NCBI GenBank assembly: GCA_029864225.1
Contig: JAOTTU010000070.1
Location: 1-9,919 of the forward strand
Length of the DNA: 9,919 nt
Direction: 5' to 3'
Origin: Gammaproteobacteria bacterium
Lineage (GTDB): Bacteria > Pseudomonadota > Gammaproteobacteria > UBA9214
The stretch's first letter is position 1; each line of letters opens with the position of its first letter. The position numbers were made by a program, and so were the translations under genes. Shown one piece after another: positions 1 to 6,675 of the stretch. The notes under the pieces are model-generated. The model saw nothing but the letters and a program-made list of their open reading frames with translations, was not told the DNA's origin and made no database searches.

Positions 1-118
1 CGAGGCACTGCAAATCATGGACAGTAGAAAAATCAACGCCCTCCCCGTTGTCAATGACGACAATGAACTGGTAGGCGCACTCAACATGCATGATCTTCTT
101 AGAGCCGGAGTAGTCTGA
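1..118 (+). CDS. kdsD: D-arabinose 5-phosphate isomerase, C-terminal end (partial)
   Basis: This is the last 38 codons of a gene that begins before the window; the reading frame starts at base 2 and ends with TGA at 116-118. The translation is the end of a CBS domain (LPVVNDDNELVGALNMHDLL) and finishes MHDLLRAGVV, which is how KdsD proteins typically end. KdsD converts ribulose 5-phosphate to arabinose 5-phosphate, the first committed step to Kdo for the LPS inner core. The sugar isomerase domain lies outside the window. The gene sits 16 bases before kdsC, the later phosphatase of the same pathway, as in the E. coli kdsD-kdsC-lpt cluster. The assignment rests on a short piece plus context, but both agree. 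Confidence 0.9.
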   Translation, partial: EALQIMDSRKINALPVVNDDNELVGALNMHDLLRAGVV

Positions 119-134
119 ACTGACATAAGCCCCC

Positions 135-659
135 ATGAAAGATATCCTAGAAAGAGCATCCCGGATCCGCCTGCTGATATTTGATGTCGATGGCGTACTG
201 ACCGACGGCAGCCTGTTGCTTGGAGATGACGGTCAGGAATACAAGGCATTCCACTCGCGTGACGGACACGGAATCAAGATGCTGCTGAGTAATGCTGACA
301 TCGAGATCGCCGTCATCACCGGGCGTACATCGCAGGTCGTCGAACATCGCATGAAGAACCTCGGCATCACCCATATCTACCAGGGCAAGCTTGACAAGGT
401 CCCGGCATTCAAGGAGTTGATAGCCAAACTGGGCGTTAGCGAGGAGCAAACAGCCTATGTCGGCGATGATGTCGTCGACCTGCCCGTCATGCGACGTGTG
501 GGACTGGCAATAGCGGTCCAGGACGCCCATCCACTGGTACGCAAGCACAGTCACTGGCAGACACCCAGCGGCGGCGGCCGCGGTGCTGCACGTGATGTCT
601 GCGAAATGCTGATGGAGGCCAAAGGCGTACTGGAAGAGACACTGGGTAACTACCTTTGA
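135..659 (+). CDS. kdsC: 3-deoxy-D-manno-octulosonate 8-phosphate phosphatase (KdsC)
   Basis: KdsC removes the phosphate from Kdo 8-phosphate to give Kdo for LPS. The 174-residue protein is a cap-less HAD-superfamily phosphatase of normal length for the family. Motif I is FDVDGVLTDG, with nucleophile Asp17 and acid/base Asp19. Motif II is the threonine of VITGR (Thr62). Lys88 supplies the motif III lysine, and motif IV is GDDVVD, with Asp111, Asp112 and Asp115 placed for Mg binding. The C-terminal GGGRGAARDVCE (about 146-157) is the conserved tail that closes the active site of the neighbouring subunit in the tetramer. The enzyme is cytosolic. The ATG at 135 has no clear Shine-Dalgarno but gives the expected N-terminus. 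Its stop overlaps the TTG start of lptC. Nothing is missing or odd. Confidence 0.97.
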   Translation: MKDILERASRIRLLIFDVDGVLTDGSLLLGDDGQEYKAFHSRDGHGIKMLLSNADIEIAVITGRTSQVVEHRMKNLGITHIYQGKLDKVPAFKELIAKLGVSEEQTAYVGDDVVDLPVMRRVGLAIAVQDAHPLVRKHSHWQTPSGGGRGAARDVCEMLMEAKGVLEETLGNYL

Positions 660-1219
660 ACCCCAGGCAGACTACCCTACTTATCGTGCTGCTGGTAAGC
701 GTCCTGATGACAGGATGGCTGCTGCTGAACCAGGGTGCGATCACCCCGAGGCCGGACACCGCGGCGCAGGCTCCCGACCTGTTCGTGGAAAACATGGATC
801 TGCGCGTGACCGGCAAAGACGGCAGCGTGTACTACCACCTGCGGGCCGATGCCATGGAGCACCTCCCCCAAGACGATCGTTTTGACCTGCAACGGCCCGT
901 GTTTCTGACTCTCCGGGGAGACCGGGCCCAATGGCAGGCCCGCTCGAACCAGGGCAGCGTCTCTGCCAATGGTGACACCGTGTGGTTGCGTGACCAGGTC
1001 GAGATCCAGCGTCTTGCCGCCCCGGGCACGCGGCGACTGGACATCACAACCAGCGAACTGCTGGTAAGACCCGAGGAACAGACCGCCACTACCGGTCAGG
1101 CCGTAGTCATCCGCTCTGATGCCTACCGGGTAGAATCAGTGGGAATGGATGCCGATTTCGGCAACAACCGGGTGAACTTGCACTCCCGGGTGCGAGGCAG
1201 ATTTGATGCGGCTGGCTGA
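656..1219 (+). CDS. lptC: LPS export ABC transporter periplasmic protein LptC
   Basis: LptC is the bitopic inner-membrane protein that receives LPS from the LptB2FG transporter and passes it to LptA. The 187-residue product has a short N-terminus, one hydrophobic segment at about residues 8-24, and a periplasmic beta-rich domain with alternating polar/hydrophobic strands, as expected for the LptC/LptA beta-jellyroll. Length matches the family (about 190). The start is TTG, overlapping the kdsC stop as TTGA (656-659), so translation is probably coupled. The next in-frame ATG (residue 18) would delete most of the membrane segment, which argues for the TTG. Sequence identity in LptC is generally low, so the call leans on topology, length and its place between kdsC and lptA. 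The 3' end overlaps lptA. Confidence 0.92.
   Translation: MNPRQTTLLIVLLVSVLMTGWLLLNQGAITPRPDTAAQAPDLFVENMDLRVTGKDGSVYYHLRADAMEHLPQDDRFDLQRPVFLTLRGDRAQWQARSNQGSVSANGDTVWLRDQVEIQRLAAPGTRRLDITTSELLVRPEEQTATTGQAVVIRSDAYRVESVGMDADFGNNRVNLHSRVRGRFDAAG
1194..1197 (+). promoter_or_regulatory. Shine-Dalgarno GAGG for lptA
   Basis: GAGG lies 8 bases before the ATG at 1206 and 5 before an in-frame TTG at 1203. The ATG is the commoner start codon at good spacing, so I chose 1206 as the lptA start. The difference is a single residue. Confidence 0.5.
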
Positions 1220-1736
1220 CACCCGGCACGCTCTGATCCTGGTGCTGGCCGTCATGCCGGCAGCGGCCTGGGGACTTGCTTCCGATCGCGACCAGCCGAT
1301 CCATATCGAGGCCGACTCGGCCAGCCTGGACGAAAATACCGGCATCAGCGTCTACAAAGGCAACGTGCATTTGAGTCAGGGCACACTCAAACTACAGGGT
1401 GAGACCATGACCGTGCACAGCAGCGGCGACCAGCTGTCGAAAATCGTACTCACCGGCAATCCCGCAACCTTTATTCAGCGGCCAGACGACAATGATGCCG
1501 ATCTGCATGCGGAATCAGGACAAATGGAATATTACGCCGCCGATGAACGTATCATCCTGCTGAAAGCGGCGCGCGTCTGGCAGGAGAACGGCAAGGAGTT
1601 TCGCAGCGACAAGATTATCTACAATCTCAGCAGTAACCGCATCAACGCCGGTGGCAGCGATACGGGGGATCGTGTGCACATTATCCTGCAGCCAAAACCG
1701 AAACCGCAGACGCCCGGGGAAGACACCAGTCAGTGA
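1206..1736 (+). CDS. lptA: LPS transport periplasmic bridge protein LptA
   Basis: LptA forms the periplasmic filament that carries LPS from LptC to LptD at the outer membrane. The 176-residue precursor opens with a signal peptide: basic start (MRLADTRHA), hydrophobic core LILVLAVM, and a plausible cleavage after GLA at about residue 25. The mature protein begins close to DQPIHIEADSASLDE, the hallmark LptA opening (E. coli has DQPIHIESD). Next come GNVHLSQGTLKLQGE and further OstA-type beta strands, including GNPATFIQ and a Gln-Met-Tyr-like strand (SGQMEYY). The tail is proline/lysine-rich and probably disordered (about 160-176). The gene overlaps lptC by 14 bases and its TGA overlaps the GTG of lptB. 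An alternative TTG start one codon upstream (1203) would add one methionine. Confidence 0.96.
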   Translation: MRLADTRHALILVLAVMPAAAWGLASDRDQPIHIEADSASLDENTGISVYKGNVHLSQGTLKLQGETMTVHSSGDQLSKIVLTGNPATFIQRPDDNDADLHAESGQMEYYAADERIILLKAARVWQENGKEFRSDKIIYNLSSNRINAGGSDTGDRVHIILQPKPKPQTPGEDTSQ

Positions 1737-2458
1737 GCCAGCTTAGCGCACACAACCTCGGGAAGCGCTACCAGTTACGACAGATCGTCAAGAATGTTTC
1801 CCTGTCGGTGAAAACCGGTGAAGTGGCCGGCCTGCTGGGTCCCAATGGCGCAGGCAAAACCACGTGTTTCTATATGATCGTCGGCCTGGTGGCCTGTGGT
1901 GAGGGCAGCATCAAGCTCGACGACGTGGACCTCACCGGACAACCCATGCATATCCGTGCCCGGCACGGCCTGGGATACCTGCCCCAGGAGGCCTCCGTGT
2001 TCAGGAAGTTGAGCGTGGCCGATAACATCCTCTCGGTACTCGAGGTCCGCAAGTCCCTGGACCGTAAATCACGCCACCAGATACTCGACTCCCTGTTGCA
2101 TGAATTTCATATTGGCCACCTTCGTGACCAGCCCGGTATCAGCCTTTCCGGCGGAGAACGACGCCGCGTCGAGATTGCACGGGCACTGGCGGTCGAGCCC
2201 CGCTTCATCCTGCTCGATGAGCCATTTGCCGGCGTTGACCCGATTTCCGTCCTCGACATCCAGCAGATCATCAGACACCTGCGCGACCGGGGCATCGGAA
2301 TCCTGATAACGGACCACAATGTCAGGGAAACACTGGGCATCTGCGACCATGCCTATATCCTCAATGAGGGGGAAGTCATTGCCGCAGGGCCACCCGACGC
2401 CGTTCTCGCCGACCAGCAGGTACGCAATGTCTATCTTGGCTCCGAATTCAAGCTCTAA
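1733..2458 (+). CDS. lptB: LPS export ABC transporter ATPase LptB
   Basis: LptB is the cytoplasmic ATPase that, as a dimer with LptF and LptG, extracts LPS from the inner membrane. The 241-residue protein has a full ABC set: Walker A GPNGAGKTT (36-44), Q-loop Gln85 in the LptB-typical YLPQEASVFRKLSV, signature LSGGERRR (138-145), Walker B FILLDE with catalytic Glu163, D-loop GVDP, and switch His195 in ITDHNV. The C-terminus (VYLGSEFKL) is also characteristic. The start is GTG, overlapping the lptA stop as GTGA (1733-1736), so translation is probably coupled; the nearest purine-rich stretch (GGGGA, 1716-1720) is rather far upstream. LptF and LptG are not in the window, which is normal because they are usually encoded elsewhere. 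Confidence 0.98.
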   Translation: MSQLSAHNLGKRYQLRQIVKNVSLSVKTGEVAGLLGPNGAGKTTCFYMIVGLVACGEGSIKLDDVDLTGQPMHIRARHGLGYLPQEASVFRKLSVADNILSVLEVRKSLDRKSRHQILDSLLHEFHIGHLRDQPGISLSGGERRRVEIARALAVEPRFILLDEPFAGVDPISVLDIQQIIRHLRDRGIGILITDHNVRETLGICDHAYILNEGEVIAAGPPDAVLADQQVRNVYLGSEFKL

Positions 2459-2477
2459 GTATTTATGCCGCCATGGG

Positions 2478-2510
2478 TTTTCAATATGGCATGGTTAGTG
2501 CTATATAATT
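2478..2510 (+). promoter_or_regulatory. Candidate sigma-70-type promoter for rpoN and downstream genes
   Basis: The 99-base gap between lptB and rpoN is the first real break in the cluster. It holds a perfect TATAAT at 2504-2509. An overlapping TATATA at 2502-2507 is preceded by TG at 2499-2500, giving an extended -10. A TTTTCA (2478-2483) lies 18 bases upstream of TATATA and matches 4 of 6 -35 bases. Initiation near 2516 would leave a leader of about 40 bases before the rpoN ATG. This is a consensus match only. Confidence 0.5.
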
Positions 2511-2557
2511 AGTCATGGGGTTGAGCACGATTGCCCCCCTCATACAACCAACAAGAT

Positions 2558-4021
2558 ATGAAACAATCCATACAACTTCGCATCGGTCAGAGTCTGACCA
2601 TGACCCCGCAGCTGCAACAGGCGATCCGCCTGCTGCAACTCTCCACCCTCGAACTGCAGGCCGAGGTACAAGGCGTCCTTGAATCCAATCCCATGCTGGA
2701 ACAGGACGATGGCGACACCCAGGAATCCCGCGAAACAGAGGCGAATAACGATCAGCGCGATGCCAGTAGTAGTAAGGATGATTCACCACTGACGGACACA
2801 AGCGATGACACCATTCCGGACGAGCTTCCGGTTGACAGCACCTGGGAGGATATCTACGACACGGGCATCACCAGCTTCAGCGCCCCGGGCACCGATGATA
2901 AGCGTGACATTTTCGAGACCCTCACAGCAAGAGCTGAAGGCCTGCATGAACATCTCTACTGGCAGCTTGGTCTTGCGAGCATGTCCGAAACCGACCGAAT
3001 CATTGCCAACAACATTATTGACGCCATTGATGATGACGGCTACCTGACCCAGAAACTGGAGGAAATACTCCGCAACATGCCGGAACACCTGGAAGCCGAA
3101 CTGGACGAGATTGAGGCCGTCCTGCACCGGGTCCAGCAATTTGATCCTGTCGGAATAGGCGCACGTGACCTGCGCGAGAACCTGGAACTGCAGCTGGGCC
3201 AATATGAGCCAGACACACCCTGGCTGAAGGAGGCGAGAATTATCCTCAGGGACCACTTCAAGCTGCTCGGCAATCGCGACTATAACCAGTTGAGCCGCAG
3301 AATGGGACTACCCAAGGACGACCTGCAGCACGTCCTTCACCTGATCCAGTCACTGAATCCGCGACCCGGCACCAAGTTCAACAACACGGAACCGGAATAT
3401 ATCGTTCCGGATGTCTTCGTCTCAAAGGACAAGGGCTTATGGCGCGTGGAACTGAACACCGACGCCATCCCCAAGCTGCGCATCAATACCCTTTACGCAA
3501 ACATGGTGAAACGCGCCAACAACAGCAAGGACAACACCTACCTGCGTGACAACCTGCAGGAGGCGCGCTGGTTCCTGAAAAGTCTGCAAAGCCGGCATGA
3601 GACACTGCTCAAGGTGGCCAATAGCATTGTTACCCGCCAGCGCAAGTTCTTCGACTATGGCGAAGAGGCAATGAAACCCATGGTCCTGCGCAGTATCGCG
3701 GAGGAAGTGGAAATGCACGAGTCCACCATTTCGCGTGTCACCACCCGCAAGTTTATGCATACCCCGCGCGGCATCTATGAATTCAAGTATTTCTTTTCAA
3801 GCCATGTCAACACCGAGACCGGCGGGGAATGCTCAGCCACCGCTATCCGCGCAATCATCAAGAAACTGGTTGCCGCCGAAAACCCCGTCAAGCCGCTGAG
3901 TGACAATAAAATGGCCAACATTCTCGCAGAACAGGGCATCAGGGTCGCCCGGCGCACCATCGCCAAGTATCGCGAGTCATTATCGATTTCACCTTCCAAT
4001 GAGCGCAAACGCCTGGCATAG
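2558..4021 (+). CDS. rpoN: RNA polymerase sigma-54 factor RpoN
   Basis: RpoN directs RNA polymerase to -24/-12 promoters and needs AAA+ activators to open DNA. The 487-residue protein begins MKQSIQLRIGQSLTMTPQLQ, the glutamine-rich region I that contacts activator (E. coli starts MKQGLQLR), and this fixes the start at the ATG at 2558; the frame is open back to a TTG at 2531, giving nine non-conserved residues. Region II (about 50-115) is acidic and variable. A core-binding domain follows (about 115-300), then a helix-turn-helix at about 377-398 (LRSIAEEVEMHESTISRVT) and the RpoN box ARRTIAKYRE (464-473). The box has Ile where the consensus has Val, a conservative change. Length is slightly above E. 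coli (477), mostly in region II. It is followed 20 bases later by hpf. Confidence 0.98.
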   Translation: MKQSIQLRIGQSLTMTPQLQQAIRLLQLSTLELQAEVQGVLESNPMLEQDDGDTQESRETEANNDQRDASSSKDDSPLTDTSDDTIPDELPVDSTWEDIYDTGITSFSAPGTDDKRDIFETLTARAEGLHEHLYWQLGLASMSETDRIIANNIIDAIDDDGYLTQKLEEILRNMPEHLEAELDEIEAVLHRVQQFDPVGIGARDLRENLELQLGQYEPDTPWLKEARIILRDHFKLLGNRDYNQLSRRMGLPKDDLQHVLHLIQSLNPRPGTKFNNTEPEYIVPDVFVSKDKGLWRVELNTDAIPKLRINTLYANMVKRANNSKDNTYLRDNLQEARWFLKSLQSRHETLLKVANSIVTRQRKFFDYGEEAMKPMVLRSIAEEVEMHESTISRVTTRKFMHTPRGIYEFKYFFSSHVNTETGGECSATAIRAIIKKLVAAENPVKPLSDNKMANILAEQGIRVARRTIAKYRESLSISPSNERKRLA

Positions 4022-4026
4022 GCTTT

Positions 4027-4034
4027 AAAAGGAG
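4027..4034 (+). promoter_or_regulatory. Strong Shine-Dalgarno (AAAAGGAG) for hpf
   Basis: AAAAGGAG ends 7 bases before the hpf ATG at 4042. It is the clearest ribosome binding site in the window; most neighbouring genes rely on overlapping starts or weak sites. This suggests that HPF is made at a higher level than its operon partners. Confidence 0.75.
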
Positions 4035-4041
4035 CGTTGTA

Positions 4042-4362
4042 ATGCAAATAAATCTGACAGGACATCATGTCGACCTGACCTCGCCGCTGCGCGATTATGT
4101 AACCAACAAAATGGAGCGCCTGGAGCGCCACTTTGATAACGTAACGGATATCCACGTTATCCTCAGCGTGGAAAAGCTCCGCCACAAGGCGGAGGCAACA
4201 CTGCAGGTCAGCGGTGGCCGTTTATATGCCGATGCAACCGAGGAGGGCATGTATGCGGCTATTGATTCTTTGACAGACAAGCTGGACCGCCAGGTCAAGA
4301 AACACAAGGAAAAGATAACCGATCACCACCGCAATGAGGGTTCAATCAAGAACCATGTCTAG
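4042..4362 (+). CDS. hpf: Ribosome hibernation promoting factor (short HPF)
   Basis: HPF binds the 30S decoding region in slow-growing cells and promotes inactive ribosome dimers. The 106-residue product starts MQINLTGHHVDLTSPLRDYV, a typical opening for the sigma-54 modulation/S30EA family. It follows the beta-alpha-beta-beta-beta-alpha pattern, with basic helix residues (KMERLERHF) and a basic tail (RQVKKHKEK). It lacks the C-terminal dimerisation domain of long HPF, so it is the short gammaproteobacterial form (E. coli 95 residues). It sits between rpoN and ptsN, its standard place, and was once called 'sigma-54 modulation protein' for that reason. Its RBS is strong. The end (DHHRNEGSIKNHV) is about ten residues longer than in E. 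coli and probably flexible. Confidence 0.96.
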   Translation: MQINLTGHHVDLTSPLRDYVTNKMERLERHFDNVTDIHVILSVEKLRHKAEATLQVSGGRLYADATEEGMYAAIDSLTDKLDRQVKKHKEKITDHHRNEGSIKNHV

Positions 4363-4412
4363 GATGCCAACATTCCAACGCAGCCGGAATATCCGGGACG
4401 AACACTAGTCTG

Positions 4413-4883
4413 ATGAACATATCCGAACTCATTAATCCGGAATGCGTACAATGCTGCCCGGAAATCGGCAGCAAGAAAAAACTGCTGGAAGACATTAGCG
4501 AGCTGCTTGCCAGGATCGCCCCGCAGCTGTCACATAATGAAATCTTCGAAAGCCTGATCAACCGCGAAAAGCTCGGCAGCACAGGTCTTGGCAAGGGCGT
4601 GGCCATCCCGCATGGTCGCATGGCGGCACTGGACCGTCCGGTATGCGCATTCATCAAGCTCGACACCCCGATTGACTTCGACGCAATGGATGAGCGACCG
4701 GTAGATATGGTGTTCGCCCTGCTGGTCCCCGAAGACTCAACCGAGGAACACCTGCAGATACTGTCCACCATCGCGGAATTATTCAGTGACGAGAGCTTTT
4801 GTGCCGGCATGCGACAGTGCGCGAGCAATGATTGTGTTTACCAGTTACTCATCCACCCGGAAGCACAGCAAATCCCGGCATGA
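4413..4883 (+). CDS. ptsN: Nitrogen-PTS regulatory protein EIIA-Ntr (PtsN)
   Basis: PtsN is a soluble PTS EIIA of the fructose/mannitol fold that accepts phosphate from an HPr-like protein and acts by binding other proteins (in E. coli these include potassium transport and sensor proteins). The 156-residue protein carries the active-site stretch GSTGLGKGVAIPHGRM, with phosphorylatable His67, and the conserved PVDMVFALLVPE. Length matches E. coli (163). The ATG at 4413 gives an N-terminus aligning with known PtsN, though it lacks a clear Shine-Dalgarno, and the 50-base gap after hpf holds only a weak inverted repeat (ATTCC 4372-4376 / GGAAT 4386-4390). The stop overlaps hprK as ATGA. One oddity is its seven cysteines, including a Cys11-x2-Cys14-Cys15 cluster near the N-terminus. 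Confidence 0.96.
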   Translation: MNISELINPECVQCCPEIGSKKKLLEDISELLARIAPQLSHNEIFESLINREKLGSTGLGKGVAIPHGRMAALDRPVCAFIKLDTPIDFDAMDERPVDMVFALLVPEDSTEEHLQILSTIAELFSDESFCAGMRQCASNDCVYQLLIHPEAQQIPA

Positions 4884-5821
4884 GCACTGTGCTGACAATC
4901 AGGGCCCTGTATGACGCACTCCGGGAGAAACTGGGACTTGAGTGGGTCAGTGGCAAACGGCACGCTGACACTATCATCTCTTCTTCCGGAGATATCGGCG
5001 GCGATCTCTCGCTCGTCGGCCAGCTCAACCTGATCAACCAGCACCGCATCCAGATCCTCGGCAGCAGAGAACTGGACTACCTCGACAACCTGAAGAAGAA
5101 TTCCCGCAAGGACGCGCTCAGCCTGCTTTTCTCCGGGCAGTCTGCCCTGATCGTCATCGCCAAGTGCCTGGCTGCACCCGAAGACCTGCTGCAAGCGGCC
5201 GAAAGCAGTAGCACACCCGTGCTTTCCTCACGGCTTTCGGGGCAGGGAACCATCAAGAACCTGCAATACTACCTGAGCAATTATTTTGCCGAAAAAATTA
5301 CCCTGCATGGGGTCTTCATGGAGGTCATGGGAACCGGCGTACTCATCACCGGAGAGTCGAGCATCGGCAAGAGCGAACTGGCGCTCGAGCTTCTGACCCG
5401 TGGACACCGCCTGATCGCAGACGACGCCACCGAGTTCTCACGCTCTGCACCGGACACACTGAACGGCACCTGTCCCGAAATGTTGCGTGATTTTCTCGAG
5501 GTCAGGGGGCTGGGAATACTCAACGTGCGGGCCATGTTCGGCGCCAGTTCCATCAAGCATAACCGCAACCTGCGGCTGATCATCGTACTGCAAGACATGG
5601 AAGATGCCATCAAAATGGACCGGCTGCACGGCAGCAAGCAGATTCATTCGATCCTGGACGTGGAGATTCCGGAAATAACACTCCCGGTTGGTCCGGGGAG
5701 GAACCTGGCCGTACTGGTAGAAACCGCGGTACGCAACCATATCCTCCACACCAAGGGATATGATGCCACCCAGGCCTTCATTGAACGCCAGAAGCGTCGC
5801 CTTGAAAACGCACACCAATGA
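4880..5821 (+). CDS. hprK: HPr kinase/phosphorylase (HprK)
   Basis: HprK phosphorylates HPr on Ser46 using ATP or pyrophosphate and reverses the reaction with inorganic phosphate. I start it at ATG 4880, which overlaps the ptsN stop (ATGA); the frame is open upstream to a TTG at 4832 but that would lie within ptsN. The 313-residue protein has the N-terminal HprK domain (about 1-130) and a C-terminal kinase domain: His143 in TLHGVFMEV, P-loop GESSIGKSE (158-166), Asp181-Asp182 in LIADD, the family signature LEVRGLGILNV (206-216), and Arg274 in PGRN. These are the expected catalytic elements. The P-loop has Ser161 where the family usually has Gly (GxSGxGKSE). Its substrate HPr, with Ser46 intact, is encoded three genes downstream. 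The stop overlaps rapZ. Confidence 0.97.
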   Translation: MSTVLTIRALYDALREKLGLEWVSGKRHADTIISSSGDIGGDLSLVGQLNLINQHRIQILGSRELDYLDNLKKNSRKDALSLLFSGQSALIVIAKCLAAPEDLLQAAESSSTPVLSSRLSGQGTIKNLQYYLSNYFAEKITLHGVFMEVMGTGVLITGESSIGKSELALELLTRGHRLIADDATEFSRSAPDTLNGTCPEMLRDFLEVRGLGILNVRAMFGASSIKHNRNLRLIIVLQDMEDAIKMDRLHGSKQIHSILDVEIPEITLPVGPGRNLAVLVETAVRNHILHTKGYDATQAFIERQKRRLENAHQ

Positions 5822-6675
5822 ACCTGGTGATCATCAGCGGCCTGTCGGGTTCGGGGAAAAGTATCGCCCTGCACACCCTGGAGGATATGGGTTACAACTG
5901 CATCGACAATCTCCCGGTCGGCCTGCTGAAGGCCTTTTCAAATGAATTCACCCAGCCGCACCTTAGGGACATCACCCGGGTGGCGGCGGGCATCGATGCC
6001 CGCAATCACCCTGACCAGATCAGTCATTTCCCAGCCATCATCAGCGACCTGCAGGAGCAAGGCATCGACTGCAAGATATTGTTCCTGCAGGCAGAAAATC
6101 ACACTCTACTGAAACGCTTCAGCGAAACGCGCCGCAAGCACCCCCTGACGGGTCCCGCTACACCGCTGGCCGATGCCATCGAGAAGGAACGTGAACTGCT
6201 GGCACCGATCACGGCCAGGGCCGACCTATTCATCGATACCACCCGCACCAACATTCACCAGCTACGAGATCTGATCAAGGAGTGCATGGGAGCACAGGAG
6301 ACCTCAGGGCTTTCCCTGGTGCTCAGATCATTCGGCTACAAGCACGGGGTACCCGCCGATGCCGATTTCGTATTCGATGCCCGCTGCCTCCCCAACCCGC
6401 ACTGGGAACCCGACTTGCGCAAACTCACCGGTCTTGATAATGAAGTTATAGAATTCCTTGACGGGGAACCGTTAGTACATGAATTCTACAGGCAGATCGA
6501 GCAATTCCTGGCAACATGGGTGCCCCGCTACGGGGTAGATAACCGCAGCTACCTGAGTATCGCGATTGGCTGCACCGGCGGGCAGCATCGATCTGTTTAC
6601 CTGGTCGAGCGTCTGGCAAAAGACCTCGGCGAGAAATTCGGTAGCATTGTCACGAGACATCGGGAACTGGAATGA
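5818..6675 (+). CDS. rapZ: RNase adapter protein RapZ (YvcJ/YhbJ family P-loop protein)
   Basis: In E. coli RapZ binds the sRNAs GlmY and GlmZ and hands GlmZ to RNase E, tuning glucosamine 6-phosphate synthesis; in other bacteria the target is less clear. The 285-residue protein starts MNLVIISGLSGSGKSIA, with Walker A 8-15, then LEDMGYNCIDNLPV, both hallmarks. The C-terminal domain has FGYKHG (172-177), DARCLPNPHW, TGLD, and the IGCTGGQHRSVY motif (Cys252, His257, Arg258), matching the metabolite-binding domain of the family. The start overlaps the hprK stop (ATGA) and the end overlaps the EIIA start (ATGA). It ends at RHRELE, whereas E. coli RapZ continues with a basic KRKP tail used for RNA binding. 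Sure of the family; the RNA role here is inference. Confidence 0.97.
   Translation: MNLVIISGLSGSGKSIALHTLEDMGYNCIDNLPVGLLKAFSNEFTQPHLRDITRVAAGIDARNHPDQISHFPAIISDLQEQGIDCKILFLQAENHTLLKRFSETRRKHPLTGPATPLADAIEKERELLAPITARADLFIDTTRTNIHQLRDLIKECMGAQETSGLSLVLRSFGYKHGVPADADFVFDARCLPNPHWEPDLRKLTGLDNEVIEFLDGEPLVHEFYRQIEQFLATWVPRYGVDNRSYLSIAIGCTGGQHRSVYLVERLAKDLGEKFGSIVTRHRELE

Noticed and set aside
147..554. 135-codon minus-strand open frame over kdsC
   Set aside because: All HAD motifs of KdsC are on the plus strand in this stretch; the antisense translation resembles nothing.
2517..2536. Possible sigma-54 (-24/-12) promoter before rpoN, GAGCACGATTGCC
   Set aside because: The conserved GG and GC doublets are not at the required spacing; the GG position is TT. 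No other -24/-12 match with correct spacing was found in the gaps.
2531..2557. Nine-codon N-terminal extension of rpoN from a TTG
   Set aside because: RpoN proteins begin at MKQ, matching the ATG at 2558, and the extra residues are not conserved.
4832..4879. Sixteen-codon N-terminal extension of hprK from a TTG inside ptsN
   Set aside because: The ATG at 4880 forms an ATGA overlap with the ptsN stop, gives the usual family length and fits the coupling pattern of the following genes.
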